64,000 nt of DNA from Lentinula raphanica (Eukaryota > Basidiomycota > Agaricomycetes > Agaricales > Omphalotaceae). The translations under genes and the position numbers were made by a program. Below are positions 23,913 through 34,478 of this stretch, piece by piece. The notes below the pieces were generated by a model. It was not told the origin of the DNA. It worked only from the letters and a program-made list of their open reading frames with translations, and searched no databases. The stretch lies in NCBI GenBank assembly GCA_027919835.1, contig JANVFP010000013.1:1178001-1242000 (forward strand). The letters are read 5' to 3'. The number at the start of each line of letters is the position of its first letter. Position 1 is the stretch's first letter.

Positions 23913-26079
23913 ATGTCGGTTAACGGACAGGCCGCTCAACAAGCCATCGCCGGAGACGGATTCAAAACTGCAGATGGGACCCTATACGTTTCCAAGCCGT
24001 TCAAATCAAGGAGTTCAAAGAAACTGCGCGCTCTCATAACTTTCGCTCCCAGGCAATCTGCATTCGACATCAACAACGAGAATTCCGTGGCCAACGAATT
24101 TCGGGTGCGTCGATTCCGTCAACTCTTCCCGAAACTGTCATTGACAAATTCTACTCTAGGGGTTCTTCAGTCTTTTCTGGATTTCCATCTTCATCTTCAC
24201 CGTCCGAACATATGTCAGAAGTATCGAGACCAATGGACATGCTCTCAACTTGGCGTTTGCGACGATGTTCTCAAAACACGCTATCACTTTGGCGTTAAGT
24301 GATGCCGTATTAGTTGGGAGCACAAGTATTTGCGTGTTATTTGCCAAAGCAATATCCGCAGGATGGATTCGGTACTACTGGACAGGAGTAATAATCCAAC
24401 ACGTCTTTCAGACGACAGTGTTGATAATAGCTATCGGTTGGACGTTTAATCGGTGCGTACACTATGTCACCTTTTCATGTATCACCTCCCTTATCCTTGC
24501 TTTACTTTCCACAGACAATGGCCATGGGTCCAATCTGGCTTCTTCACCCTTCACACTCTTGTGATGATCATGAAGATGCATTCATACATGTCTGTCAATG
24601 GCTATCTACAATGGGCCTCCGAACAGTCACAAATAACGTTGGATCGTCTTCGCGAGGCGACAGAATCAGAAGGAGGTTGGGAGCACGCTATGCTCGTAGC
24701 CAAGGAACATCGCGCAGAGCTGGATGCTGCTACCGCTACCGATTCCTCTGGGTCAACTCCTTTTAGGGGAGCCTCTCCAGCAGGCACACCAGCTATTCCG
24801 GAGGGAGTGCGCGCTTCGTATGTTGACCCAGATACAGCGAAAGCCTTGAGGAAGCGTTTGGCGTCCATGTCGGATTCGAATGGAGTGGTCAATGCTGATA
24901 CGAAAAACGTTGTCGAATCACTCACGGATTCAGGTGCCCACAAGAAGACTGACGACCCAGTGCCCTCATCGACTTCCCCGCATCCCCTCGTTGACCATCC
25001 CAATGAAAACATATCCAACCTCGCTAGAGATTACAGTGAACTTCAGGGAGAACTTCTCAGTACTGGTCCACTTTACATCACTTGGCCGAACAATATCACT
25101 TTCAAAAATTTTGCGGTGTACATGCTCATTCCAACGCTTGTATATGAGCTTGAGTATCCTCGCACCAATCGGTGAGCAACACGACTTCCTTAGGTATGGA
25201 TGGATTACTTACGACAGAATTTCGGTTTCTTAGGATCCGTCCTATCTATGTGTTCGAAAAGACTGTGGCGACATTCGGGACTTTTGTTCTTCTATACACT
25301 GTCACAGAAAGTTTCATCCTCCCATATACTCCGACATATGATCAATCCTTCTTCCGGTCGTTGCTTGACCTTGCATTGCCCTTTATGATGGCATATCTAC
25401 TGCTGTTCTACATCATATTTGGTACGGTCCATGTCTCTTTCGATCAAATTGTGTGTGTTTGCTGAAACAGGCTTTTCAGAATGCATCTGCAATGCTTTCG
25501 CTGAACTGTCTTGGTAAAAGTTATACTACTCTCTGTAGTTCCGATGTTGACGGTCACACCAACATGTTTTATAGCTTCGCTGACCGGCAATTCTACGAAG
25601 ATTGGGTACATCTCATCTAGCCACTTTCTCCTTCAGGTGAACTCACACGAACCTTAGTGGAATTCGACATCCCAGGCTGAATTTTCCCGGAAATGGAACA
25701 AGCCTGTGCACTCTTTTTTACTCCGACACGTCTACGCCTCGACAATGACCAGCTACAAACTCTCCAAACGATCAGCGATGTTCGTAACATTCCTCTTGAG
25801 CGCCTGCGTACATGAACTAGTTATGGTGATTGTGACGAAGAAATTCAGGTAATGTCCTTAATCATATAGTCTACGTCCATTGCTTAGGTTTTTCCAACAT
25901 TTCCATTTCTATTCACACGTAGGTTCTACCTGTTCGCACTGCAGCTCATTCAGATACCTCTCATCGCGCTCAACTCAGTACCGTTCATAAAGCAGAGCAA
26001 ATTGCTGGGTAATCTGATTTTCTGGGTGGGATTGTATGCTGGTTTCCCTTTACTATGTGTGGCATATGTGGCGTACTAG
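23913..26079 (+). CDS. ARE2: sterol O-acyltransferase (ACAT/ARE type, MBOAT)
   Basis: ER enzyme that esterifies ergosterol and other sterols with fatty acyl-CoA for storage in lipid droplets. Exons 23913-24104, 24160-24452, 24515-25171, 25234-25421, 25480-25513, 25575-25605, 25658-25848 and 25923-26079 join to 1743 bp, 580 residues. Diagnostic motifs are FYEDWWN (family FYxDWWN, formed only after two splice joins) and SACVHELVM, whose His is the expected active-site residue. The KMHSYMSVNGYL segment precedes a long polar cytosolic loop rich in Ser and Asp. Multiple membrane spans are evident (for example VFQTTVLIIAIGW and FMMAYLLLFYIIF). The gene symbol follows yeast ARE1/ARE2; which of the two is not implied. 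Confidence 0.94.
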
Positions 26080-26380
26080 GGAGGTTTACCCAAGGCTTTG
26101 CCATTCCGGCGATGGAAACTCGGATTAAATATTGAAGAGGCTTTGCACAAAACTTGTCTCGCTTTCTTCACTTTCAAGGGAACGCATCATGACTTGATTT
26201 ATTGCAGGATGTACATATACTTTACAATCACCTAATCTATTTTTCTTGCATATCGATTTACAGATGTACATACACTATAGCAGTTATGAGACGTACATGG
26301 ATTCCCGATACAGTTGCAGCTGCTGGGATCGACAAGACTCGTCTGGGAGTGAAGTTGTAGTGTCGACACATAGACACCGA
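26080..26380. other. intergenic between convergent genes
   Basis: About 300 bp between the acyltransferase stop and the end of the Ser-rich gene. Part of it may be coding: a second frame on the - strand continues to 26232 and could be the true C-terminus of the Ser-rich gene if a small intron shifts the frame near 26560. Confidence 0.4.
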
Positions 26381-27727
26381 TTATCTTTCCCAAGCCCGTG
26401 TCGAAGCTCGAGTCCGTCTCAAAACCTCCCACTGCGGTACCCACGAACTCAACCACCACGTCAGATACAACGAAACCCTCCTCCTTAATCGTGCCGTTTG
26501 CAACCTCCGGCTGATCACATACCACATTTCCTTCCACAGTGAGCCCCAGAAGAACCGGCAGAAGAAGAACGAGAAAGGACGGTTCCCGCTGAGGATGGGC
26601 ATGGCTAGTTCTTCTAGCAGATAAGGGCCTAGGAGGAAGGGAGGCAGGATCTCTTCGTCGGATGGAGGGAGGGGAGGGTTTGGGTTCTTTGAGGTTGATG
26701 GTGTAGAGGTGATGTCGTTCTGTGCAGAGGCGAGCGCCTCCGTTGGGGGTATGTCTTGTTGAACATCTACGTCCACGGTGTGTATCGAAAGTTCGTTGAC
26801 CTTCGCATCTTCTGTTGCCTCAATGGCAGCCGACGGTAAACCAACGATACCTGGAACATCGGAGTCCGTATGCGATGGGCCATGACATTCAAGAGCGATG
26901 GAAAGGTCAGAACCCTGAGTCTTCTCTTCAGAGACTAGGGCTATCTCAGGACGGACATCCTTTGGAGTCGTCTCAGCCAAGTTCGAGGAAGTATAATCAC
27001 TGGAGGCATTATCGCTGTGTGCTTCTGAATCGACAGGATGTAGAATATCTTGAAGAGCTCTCCGCGGACGTGAGAGGACCTCGAAAGATCGTTGCGAAGG
27101 AGGTACCGAGTACCCATCGTAGTATGCGTCTTGACCTGGATCATCGGACAGATTGGATCCATCTCGTTGTTCGGTGGCATGTTGCACGCGACCGGCACGA
27201 CGATGGAAGGAAGGTAATGAAAGCAAACGCTTACGATGATGACCAGGAGGAGTCAACGTAGAAGACGTAGAACCGTCATCGGTAGGCTGCGTGGATGTTG
27301 ACTCGGATGATGATGAGGATGCGGTAACGGATATGGACGACTCAGAGGTAGATGATGATGAGAAGGACGCGTCGGACGAGTCTCGAGTGTGCTTGTGGTG
27401 ATGAAAGCTACTGCTGATCCTCCGTAACCGCTTCATACTAGCTCGTTTGGTGATTGATTTGATCAGCGATAAGGAGCTGCTTGTTTCCTTTCGTGATGAC
27501 AAGATTCCGAGCTCGGACTCGTCTGTACTGTTGATGACTGTGATTGTGGGTGTGCTATCGTCAACATAATTTGCATCTAAGCTGATCGAAGGGAGTGTAT
27601 ATGCTTTGAGCTCTGCCAGGGAGGGCGTGGAAGAAGGGAGATAAGACGGATGGTTGGAATCACTGGCAGAGGTAGGAGGAAACTCGATGGCTTCGCTTTG
27701 ACCAGAGGATGGCTGGGACTTGGGCAT
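26381..27727 (-). CDS. Ser-rich low-complexity protein, paralog 1
   Basis: Unrecognised 448-residue protein dominated by Ser, Thr, Asp and Pro. A basic patch (SITKRASMKRLRRISSSFHHH) around residue 90 is followed by long Ser runs. Toward the C-terminus are LPPSDEEILPPFLLGPYLLEEL and a hydrophobic or aromatic tail containing YLTWWL. The gene at 31430-32854 has the same organisation: a basic VKRVSSKQLRSIS patch, His-containing segment, Ser runs and a YLNWWL tail. The two are therefore diverged paralogs. The low complexity suggests a largely disordered protein, perhaps membrane-anchored through the tail. Exons beyond this frame are possible; an alternative frame to 26232 carries a hydrophobic FLVLLLPVLLGLTVEG segment. 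No function can be assigned. Confidence 0.6.
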   Translation of the reverse strand: MPKSQPSSGQSEAIEFPPTSASDSNHPSYLPSSTPSLAELKAYTLPSISLDANYVDDSTPTITVINSTDESELGILSSRKETSSSLSLIKSITKRASMKRLRRISSSFHHHKHTRDSSDASFSSSSTSESSISVTASSSSSESTSTQPTDDGSTSSTLTPPGHHRKRLLSLPSFHRRAGRVQHATEQRDGSNLSDDPGQDAYYDGYSVPPSQRSFEVLSRPRRALQDILHPVDSEAHSDNASSDYTSSNLAETTPKDVRPEIALVSEEKTQGSDLSIALECHGPSHTDSDVPGIVGLPSAAIEATEDAKVNELSIHTVDVDVQQDIPPTEALASAQNDITSTPSTSKNPNPPLPPSDEEILPPFLLGPYLLEELAMPILSGNRPFSFFFCRFFWGSLWKEMWYVISRRLQTARLRRRVSLYLTWWLSSWVPQWEVLRRTRASTRAWER

Positions 27728-29068
27728 TGCTACTGGGGGTTACTGGAAGAGTAGGAAGATGAGGTTCAGGTTTAAGAGACGTTGAATTTCGATTATTCGG
27801 TCGACTTGATGTCCCGACGCAAATGCTTCGGATTGACTGGCGGAATTTACGTTTCAATTGTACCACTGCCAGATCACAGCCTCTTTTTGTTCAAGTTGAC
27901 CACTTGTCTATCTTAGCGCAGTTCCTGCTAGTTCCTGACGCCAATTGCAGAGCCTAGAGCATGCTTAGGGCGAAGGCCACAGTCTGGATGTCCTGACAGG
28001 ACAGCCGCCGCAAGCAATTACCTCGCGATGACGAAATTCCGACAAAGAGTGAGCAAAGCTAGGCCTACTGCCTCAACAACTTGCTGAGCTATTGCAGTAT
28101 AGCAGCTTGGCTGGCATTTCGCTTGAAGTTCACAAAGCAAATCGTTTGTGGATACAGAGCAGGGTGTTTCTTGCTCGAAGCTGTGATGAGAACGGATGCG
28201 ATTGACTGTCGGCTTTGCCTCTGCAGCACAAACATGAGACTGGATCTTCCTGGTGAGCAGTAGGGTCATCAAGAACTACTTCGAATGCTGATACTGATTG
28301 CTGGTAGCTAGTCATCGTGACCCCGGTCCTTAGGACAGCGCGCTCTTCTTTCGCTTCGTCTCGTTCCACCGGTGAATTGCACAGAAGTTGGTCAATATCT
28401 CAAGCCAGGAAAGAGTTATACCAATCGCTAGCCAATCGCCAGAATCTTCGTCGTTCGTGAGACGTGTCGTAAGATCCAGTAGAGAGGAAAGAGGAGGGAA
28501 GAGCGGTCCAATGAGACTTGAGTAGCTTCGACCTCCTCCATTTTGAAGCTATTGAACTCGAGCCCCTGACTACAGCTGTGATTCTACCTGAATGCAAGAA
28601 CTACGAGAGGCTATGCAAGGCGGGATCGTCGCTGCAAAGTTCGAATTCCAACTCTGCCATTGTTGAATGGCCATTGGCCGCATAAACTCTGTCAAAGATC
28701 TCCCGAGAGTACCCCCGTTTGGAGTACGCATACTTGGACGCCGTCTTGCAATTCCCAAACCCCGCAAAGCTGAGTATATGCGCTACGCTGAGTCGCAGTC
28801 GTTACGGCAAAGACTCCGGTACAATTCTTTGTAGTGGTAAGATTCGCTGCGTGGATTGACACAACTCTATCTATGATGCTTTATGTAGCATTGTACGCAG
28901 TTCCCGCGTATCATTTGGAGATTCAGAACTGCCAAGAGTTGGTGGTAAGCTGATGGTATGGTATAAAAGCATTTCCATTGAAGTTCTTTTGAAACGTTTG
29001 TCCATCCCCTCAACCGCAGGGAAGTCTTTGTCTTCCTTTCTGACACCTCCGTCAACCACAACTCATGC
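27728..29068. other. intergenic, divergent promoter region
   Basis: About 1.3 kb between the divergent Ser-rich and DUF6533-type genes. Open frames are short and lack recognisable motifs. No repeat or RNA gene was seen. Confidence 0.55.
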
Positions 29069-30879
29069 ATGGACAAAACAATCTCAGAGGATGAGACTTG
29101 GTTAGTGATCCAATAGCTATTACCTGATCTGATTGACCAATCAATCTGGCATGGAACAATAGGATATTGGCAAACTATGTTGTCGTTGCAGCCAGCAGTA
29201 CGTATTCCTTTAATCCTCCCAAAGAGAAATTGGGCTTTAGCTTTATCATTACACAGCATTATGGATAGCAGAATTCATAGAATCTGTTCCCACAGAGGTT
29301 AATATCGTATGGTCTAGGAAGAAAACAGGAATTGCCTGGCTATACCTCTTGAACAGATACATGCTACTGGTGGGCTTGATATTCCAAGCGCTGATGATCT
29401 TACCGGGAAAGGGGACAGATAGCGTGTAAGTGAAAATTCCTGCTTTTTTTGTCACTATATGCGTACCATTCATAATTTGTAGGTGTCAAGCAATCAATCT
29501 GTGCTTTGCGTCGCTGGTGATTACCACTTTTGCTATCACAAGCTGTGAGTCCAGGTCAATTGAAGTCAAGACTCAAGATCTGCTGTTCACTCAATGCCCT
29601 TTCTGCTTCAAAGTGCTATTGGCCCTGAGGGTTTACGCGATATACAACAAGAGTCGAATTATCCTTGGATTATCATCTGTGATGATTATCTTCATCTATG
29701 CCCTCCAGATTTATGTACGTGACCAGTTCAAACTTTAAGCTTTTCAATAGTTCCCTCGTACCATCCGAGTCCGTGATGTCCACGAGCGCTGAACGCAACA
29801 TCATCTCTTTTCATAATAGATAATGGCACTAGAGCCTGGTATCTCCACAGCTGGTAGTTCAGTCCAAACCTTTTCAAGATGCAAGCTGAATCCAAGGGGT
29901 GAGCTTCCTATGAAGTGAGTCCCAATTCTCAACAAGAAGAGTCTGTGACTCGGAGGTGATCTGATATCTAATATCGAGCAACTGGGGTGTATACCCATTG
30001 GCAGAAGTGCGCTTTATGACATACCTTCTCTTTTACGACAGTCTTGTTGACAAGGAAAACCGTATCCTGTTGATTTCACCAGTGCAAATCGTTGTTCCAT
30101 TCGCTGTATTCGGATATGATCTGTTCATTTTCGTATTCACAGTGAGGAAGACTGTGCGTCATGCGATTAATATGAGGAGGTTTTGTCCTGGGCAGTCTAG
30201 TGTTACACAGCTCATTATCCGAGATGGTAAGCACATGCCCTCAACAGTGATCTTCGAGATCAACTTGTTGACTCAACGATATGATCTTCATAGGAACACT
30301 ATACTTCGTGTGAGCGTGCCAATTCTTCCTTCAAAGTTCCTAGTACTTGAAATTGGGTTCAGAGCGACTCTGTTCTTAGCAGCGACTGATCTCTGCTTGC
30401 TGGCCGTGAGTGTCATTACATTACATTGTTATTAACTTTCTCTCTCTCCAAATTCGACTGATCCAATGGGTTCTGCTCAGATGTCAATGAGATCCGGAGA
30501 CACAGTACGTTTGTTCGTTTCTCCCTCTCTCACAACAATCGCAAGAACGGTTCAGCTCAAGACCGAACCCCAACAGAATTATCTTTTCCAACTCAGCGGT
30601 CCATTCTTCAACGTGTGAGTTTGCCTTAGTCCTGGTAACAGGTAGTCTCACCTGTGATGCTCTAGATTCCCAAACCTACTCGTAAACCGATTCATCCTCA
30701 ATCTAAATGCGTTCAACACATCTGGAGACATAATCTCGAATCAGCTCCCGTCAAGTACCCGTTTGTCATCAGTGCACTTTGTTTCTGACCGGGTGTTGGA
30801 GAATGTTACAGGTGAAGGTGGTGAGGAAGAGAGGGAGGAAGGACAGGAGGAAGAGATTGAAATGGAAACTGGGGTATGA
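29069..30879 (+). CDS. DUF6533-type multi-pass membrane protein
   Basis: Member of a large Agaricomycete family of about seven-span membrane proteins of unknown function. It begins MDKTISEDETW. After intron removal it reads ILANYVVVAAS, then IAEFIESVPTEVNIVWSRK and WLYLLNRYMLLVGL; the E-V-x-x-VW and LxLLNRY segments are the family hallmark. Further spans are INLCFASLVITTFAIT, LLALRVYAIYNKSR and VPFAVFGYDLFIFVFTVRK. An IIRDG-TLYFV segment follows, then a polar tail ending EEEIEMETGV at the TGA 30877-30879. At least eight short introns are needed; the first joins were checked (29069-29101 to the exon starting near 29161), but those after about 29900 are approximate. Function is unknown; some authors treat such proteins as receptor-like, which is inference. 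Confidence 0.78.
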
Positions 30880-31429
30880 CGGGAAATTGTAGATTGTATT
30901 TTGTAGAGAAGAATGTGACACTGCCGTTCAGTCCAGTTCAGGAGGACGACATAGAGAAAGTCAAAGATCTGAATTCTTGATTTCTGTCACTAGATTGGTT
31001 CTACGTATGTTAGATAGAGCCTTATTGTACATGCGATTGTGGAATATATAAACTAGTAAATTGGATGATGAAAATGACTGGCAAGTGTTGTTTTTCGTGT
31101 TGTGGAAATTTCGCGAGATTGAAGCTTCGAGTATGTTTTTCTTCTACCGAGTGACGACCCAGGACATTCTAAAGAGACCCAGAGGTCTTCTTGCCTGGGA
31201 CGTCAGGTTAGAGAGAGAGAGACCTCTATCTGGCTCTAATCCATTGCGGCATACTAGGACCGTCGGAGCAAGTAGCGTCGATCTAGAGTCGAAAGGTCCA
31301 AAGAGGTTGAAGCGAGGATGAAATACACCTGCCAATCGAATAAATCAGCACTTCATTCCACACCGACGAGCAAAGCAGAACAAGAAAAAAAGGTTATGTA
31401 TTCACCTTCGCATCAGATATTCAAGAGAT
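30880..31429. other. intergenic between convergent genes
   Basis: About 550 bp between the DUF6533-type gene and Ser-rich paralog 2, which converge. The short frames here lack motifs. Nothing else was recognised. Confidence 0.55.
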
Positions 31430-32854
31430 TCAAGAATTCCGACCCAACCACCAGTTCAGATAGAACCCCATAGGCCTTCGTACGCTCAGCACCGGAACGA
31501 GGATGAAGACACTTGAGATGTACGGTCCTTCCGTCACTCGACGCGGGTGCATTTCGATCAAACCTTTATCTTCATCGGATTCTATCTCCTCATCCTCCTC
31601 CCCATATTCGCTCTCGCTCTCGCTTCCACTTCCGTCCTCACTCCCTTCCCCTAAATCAATCTCATCCGTCCAGTCCTGACCGGTCGGCTTGGGAGCCGAC
31701 GAGGGAAGAGTATAAGAAAAAGAGGAACCGGAAAGGGAAGTGAACGATCGTGAGGAGGAGGGTAAGGGAGGTAAGGAAGTCATCGATGCGTTCGTTGTTC
31801 GACTTCGAACAACACTTGCTGAAGATGTTTCGACGGCTAGCATAGAGTCCTCACTTGTCTCGATTAGTTCGACTGATATCGACAGACCCGGAGGATGAGG
31901 CTGGGTTTCCTGCGCATGGGCATCAGCCTCAGTTGGCGATGGTATGAGTTTTACCGGGACGTCGTCGTCCCTGACATCCTGTGTTTCGCCATCAGCGCTG
32001 GCGCTCGATGCTGCGACGGGCGTCAGCATAGTCGGCGTTGCCGCTGAACCTGGCGGCGCTATCTCAGGGACAGAAGGCGAGGCAGGTATAGGCGAAAGAC
32101 CGGGGAACTCGTTGGGCTCAGTTGAGATACTGGGGTTGGACTGTGACCTTCCAAAGCCCGAGTTTGAATTCAAATTATTAGTTTGAACAGATGGCGAGAC
32201 CGAAGAAGGTACAGAGCCCACAGAACCCACTGAGCTTCCTGTCCGTGACCGAGTAGAGTTCGAAGGACGAAGGAGTCGAAAAGAGGGTAATGAAACGCGA
32301 CGGTGACGACGGGAGGAATCTTTCGTGGACGGTGTTTCGGATGATTCTGCTACTTCAGAAAGCGCAGAAGCAGAGGACGAGTCTGCTGACTCGGAATGAG
32401 TCGAATCGTCTAGATGCGAAGAGTCGAATGATTGGGATAAATGAGAAGGCTCGGAAAGTTGAGAGGACTCTGAGGATTCGGATGAATGGTCTGCACGATG
32501 ACCGTGCCCATGCAAGTGAATTCGATGGGCAGAATTGGAGAGGGTAGATGAGATGCTCCGGAGTTGTTTTGAGCTGACACGTTTGACTGTCTTGAGCAGA
32601 CTGGGCTTTCGCAGTCTCGAGGTGTCCGAGTGCTCTTCGTGGTTGTCGTCTGAGGATGTGGAGGAAATCGATAGCTTGGAGAATCTGTGGAATTTGGAAG
32701 GTCTCGAAGGTGTGTTGGAGGGACTGGCGTCGTCTGAGGATGGAAAAGCGACTGCTTTGGCTGGCGTTGGCTCTTCGTTTTCACTGTGCTCTCTGCTAGC
32801 AGAGTCCGTGCGAGGAGGAGTATAAGGTGGATGTGGCTTGACGAGTTTTGTCAT
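31430..32854 (-). CDS. Ser-rich low-complexity protein, paralog 2
   Basis: Unrecognised 474-residue protein, paralogous to the gene at 26381-27727. It opens with a Pro-rich segment (PHPPYTPPRTD). A basic patch (LKTVKRVSSKQLRSISS) and a His-rich LHGHGHRAD follow, then long Ser/Thr/Pro runs and a strongly acidic block (EYGEEDEEIESDEDKG). It ends with a short hydrophobic segment ISSVFILVPVL and YLNWWLGRNS. The acidic block just before the hydrophobic end is absent or reduced in paralog 1. An intron starting at GTACGA within the C-terminal segment would replace the last residues, so the exact end is not certain. Function is unknown. Confidence 0.62.
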   Translation of the reverse strand: MTKLVKPHPPYTPPRTDSASREHSENEEPTPAKAVAFPSSDDASPSNTPSRPSKFHRFSKLSISSTSSDDNHEEHSDTSRLRKPSLLKTVKRVSSKQLRSISSTLSNSAHRIHLHGHGHRADHSSESSESSQLSEPSHLSQSFDSSHLDDSTHSESADSSSASALSEVAESSETPSTKDSSRRHRRVSLPSFRLLRPSNSTRSRTGSSVGSVGSVPSSVSPSVQTNNLNSNSGFGRSQSNPSISTEPNEFPGLSPIPASPSVPEIAPPGSAATPTMLTPVAASSASADGETQDVRDDDVPVKLIPSPTEADAHAQETQPHPPGLSISVELIETSEDSMLAVETSSASVVRSRTTNASMTSLPPLPSSSRSFTSLSGSSFSYTLPSSAPKPTGQDWTDEIDLGEGSEDGSGSESESEYGEEDEEIESDEDKGLIEMHPRRVTEGPYISSVFILVPVLSVRRPMGFYLNWWLGRNS

Positions 32855-33598
32855 GGTAAAGTATATAACTAGAAAAGATAAGAGAGTGAAGGGAAGGAAT
32901 TTACAATCGATGGAAGATAGCCAACCTTTTTATACTTCGGTTAGCTGTTGAAGACGGCTGGAAAACACATTGTTTTTTGACAACCGCGCTTGAAACGTGA
33001 GGAATGCCGAGAACAGCCCAAAAATGGCAGTGTAAATTAAAAAATCATCCAGGCCTCTGCTTTTCCGTCATCCTCCGTAGTCGTTGTAGCTCATTTTGGG
33101 TTAGTTTTGGAAATTGCAGCCTGGACTAGAGGACCATCCGTCGTCGTCCGACTCAAAAGATGGCGTATCAAGATGAAGACAAAAATGATATGATGCAAAG
33201 CATGTGCCGTTTATATGGACCAAGTTCCTCGACCTATCTGGAATATTGTTCGAAGGAACAGCTGAACGAATTGGACCATTAACTCCCTCCATGAAGCGTT
33301 CGGGTACGTCCAAGCACCACAGGTGTTCCAAACTACTCCAGGAGCAAGTCCTTGCAAGTGCCTTCACGCAGGAAAACACCTCAGTGACCGTGTTCTAGAC
33401 AAAGTCTCGCCTGGGGATGCATTTCTTGGATCTCTCATCTCGCTCTACAATCATCTCGGAACGGTTATCTGTCTTCCAAGTTTGCTCAATCAGATCCTAT
33501 CGCATTACTGCTAGTTCAAGCAACACATTGATATAGGCCAGTGACGATGAGGCGAGTTAAGAGGCAAAAAACTATGGAAACCGGTACATGTGAGTTCG
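32855..33598. other. intergenic
   Basis: Upstream region of Ser-rich paralog 2 and downstream region of the UPF0303 gene. A TTTTTATA-type AT block near 32925-32935 may belong to the promoter of the Ser-rich gene. Frames of up to 92 codons show no motif. Confidence 0.5.
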
Positions 33599-34150
33599 CT
33601 ATTCGCCATCGTCGCTATCTTCAATTGGTATAGGCACCGAGCGTCGATTGGCAAGGTATGCCTGGATAGTCTCCACAATAACCTGATGATCCTGATCCTG
33701 TTTCAATCCCGAAACCACAATCACACCAACAACTCCTTCCACACCCTTCACCCGAACCGGGAACCCTCCACCATGGATCGCATACTGCCCCGCGCTTTCT
33801 CCCAACATATACTTCGCCGCGAACGCAGCTTCGTCGCCTCCCGAAAACTTGTTATGCATAAACCAAGTGCTACATCCCCAACGAAGCACCGTCGCCCGTT
33901 TCCGAGCCACCCAAGAGTCGTTATCAGGCTGAGTGCCCGAACGAGTGACGGTATGGAATAGGAGCTGGTTGTTGTTCGCTAGGGTGATGTTGATGACGAC
34001 TGGGTCTGGGAAGTTGAGCAGGCGGTCGCGTAGCTCGTTTCCGATTTCCCAAGCTGTGTCAGCGGTGAACGAAGGGAAGATGAGAGATTTTTCAACCTTT
34101 GTGATTGTGTTGAGATCGCGAGAAGGGGAAGTGAGTGTTCTCGGCGCCAT
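33599..34150 (-). CDS. UPF0303 / haem-degrading-domain-like protein
   Basis: Single-exon gene, 183 residues, close in length to yeast Ybr137w (179 residues) of the same family. Typical segments are a mid-region RKRATVLRWGCSTWFMHNKF, an AAKYMLGESAGQYAIHGGGFPVRVKG core and GVIVVSGLKQDQDHQVIVETI near the C-terminus. These correspond to the GlcG/HbpS-like fold whose conserved Gly-rich G-G-x-P and V-S-G-L motifs are visible. The biochemical role is poorly defined. Bacterial relatives have been linked to haem or cofactor binding, and the yeast member has been linked to the tail-anchored-protein (GET) pathway. The family assignment is confident, the role is not. Confidence 0.88.
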   Translation of the reverse strand: MAPRTLTSPSRDLNTITKVEKSLIFPSFTADTAWEIGNELRDRLLNFPDPVVINITLANNNQLLFHTVTRSGTQPDNDSWVARKRATVLRWGCSTWFMHNKFSGGDEAAFAAKYMLGESAGQYAIHGGGFPVRVKGVEGVVGVIVVSGLKQDQDHQVIVETIQAYLANRRSVPIPIEDSDDGE

Positions 34151-34478
34151 GGAGGTTAGTATGAAGGAGCTACTTAGGGGGGATTGTCTGGGATTGTGCT
34201 TCCCACTCGCTCGACTTTCGGTCCGAGGACTTTACCCACCCCTTTATGGTCTTCCAAAAACCTCTATCTCCTTCAAAACTTCGTATCTCGAAGATGTTGG
34301 CACTCATAGTAGTAATCATCGTAAGTGTAGTTTCCAAGAAAGCAACTCGACAACAGAAAAACACGGAAACGTGAACACGATCGCCTGTCAGCGATGTGAA
34401 CAGGCTTGAATTGTTGCTCGTGGACACTGTGTACAACAACGGATGTGACTATATGCGCGGCTCGCAGCCCAACTTTCT
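34151..34478. other. intergenic
   Basis: 328 bp between the end of the kinase-like gene and the start of the UPF0303 gene, both on the - strand. It should hold the UPF0303 promoter. No distinct element was recognised. Confidence 0.5.
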
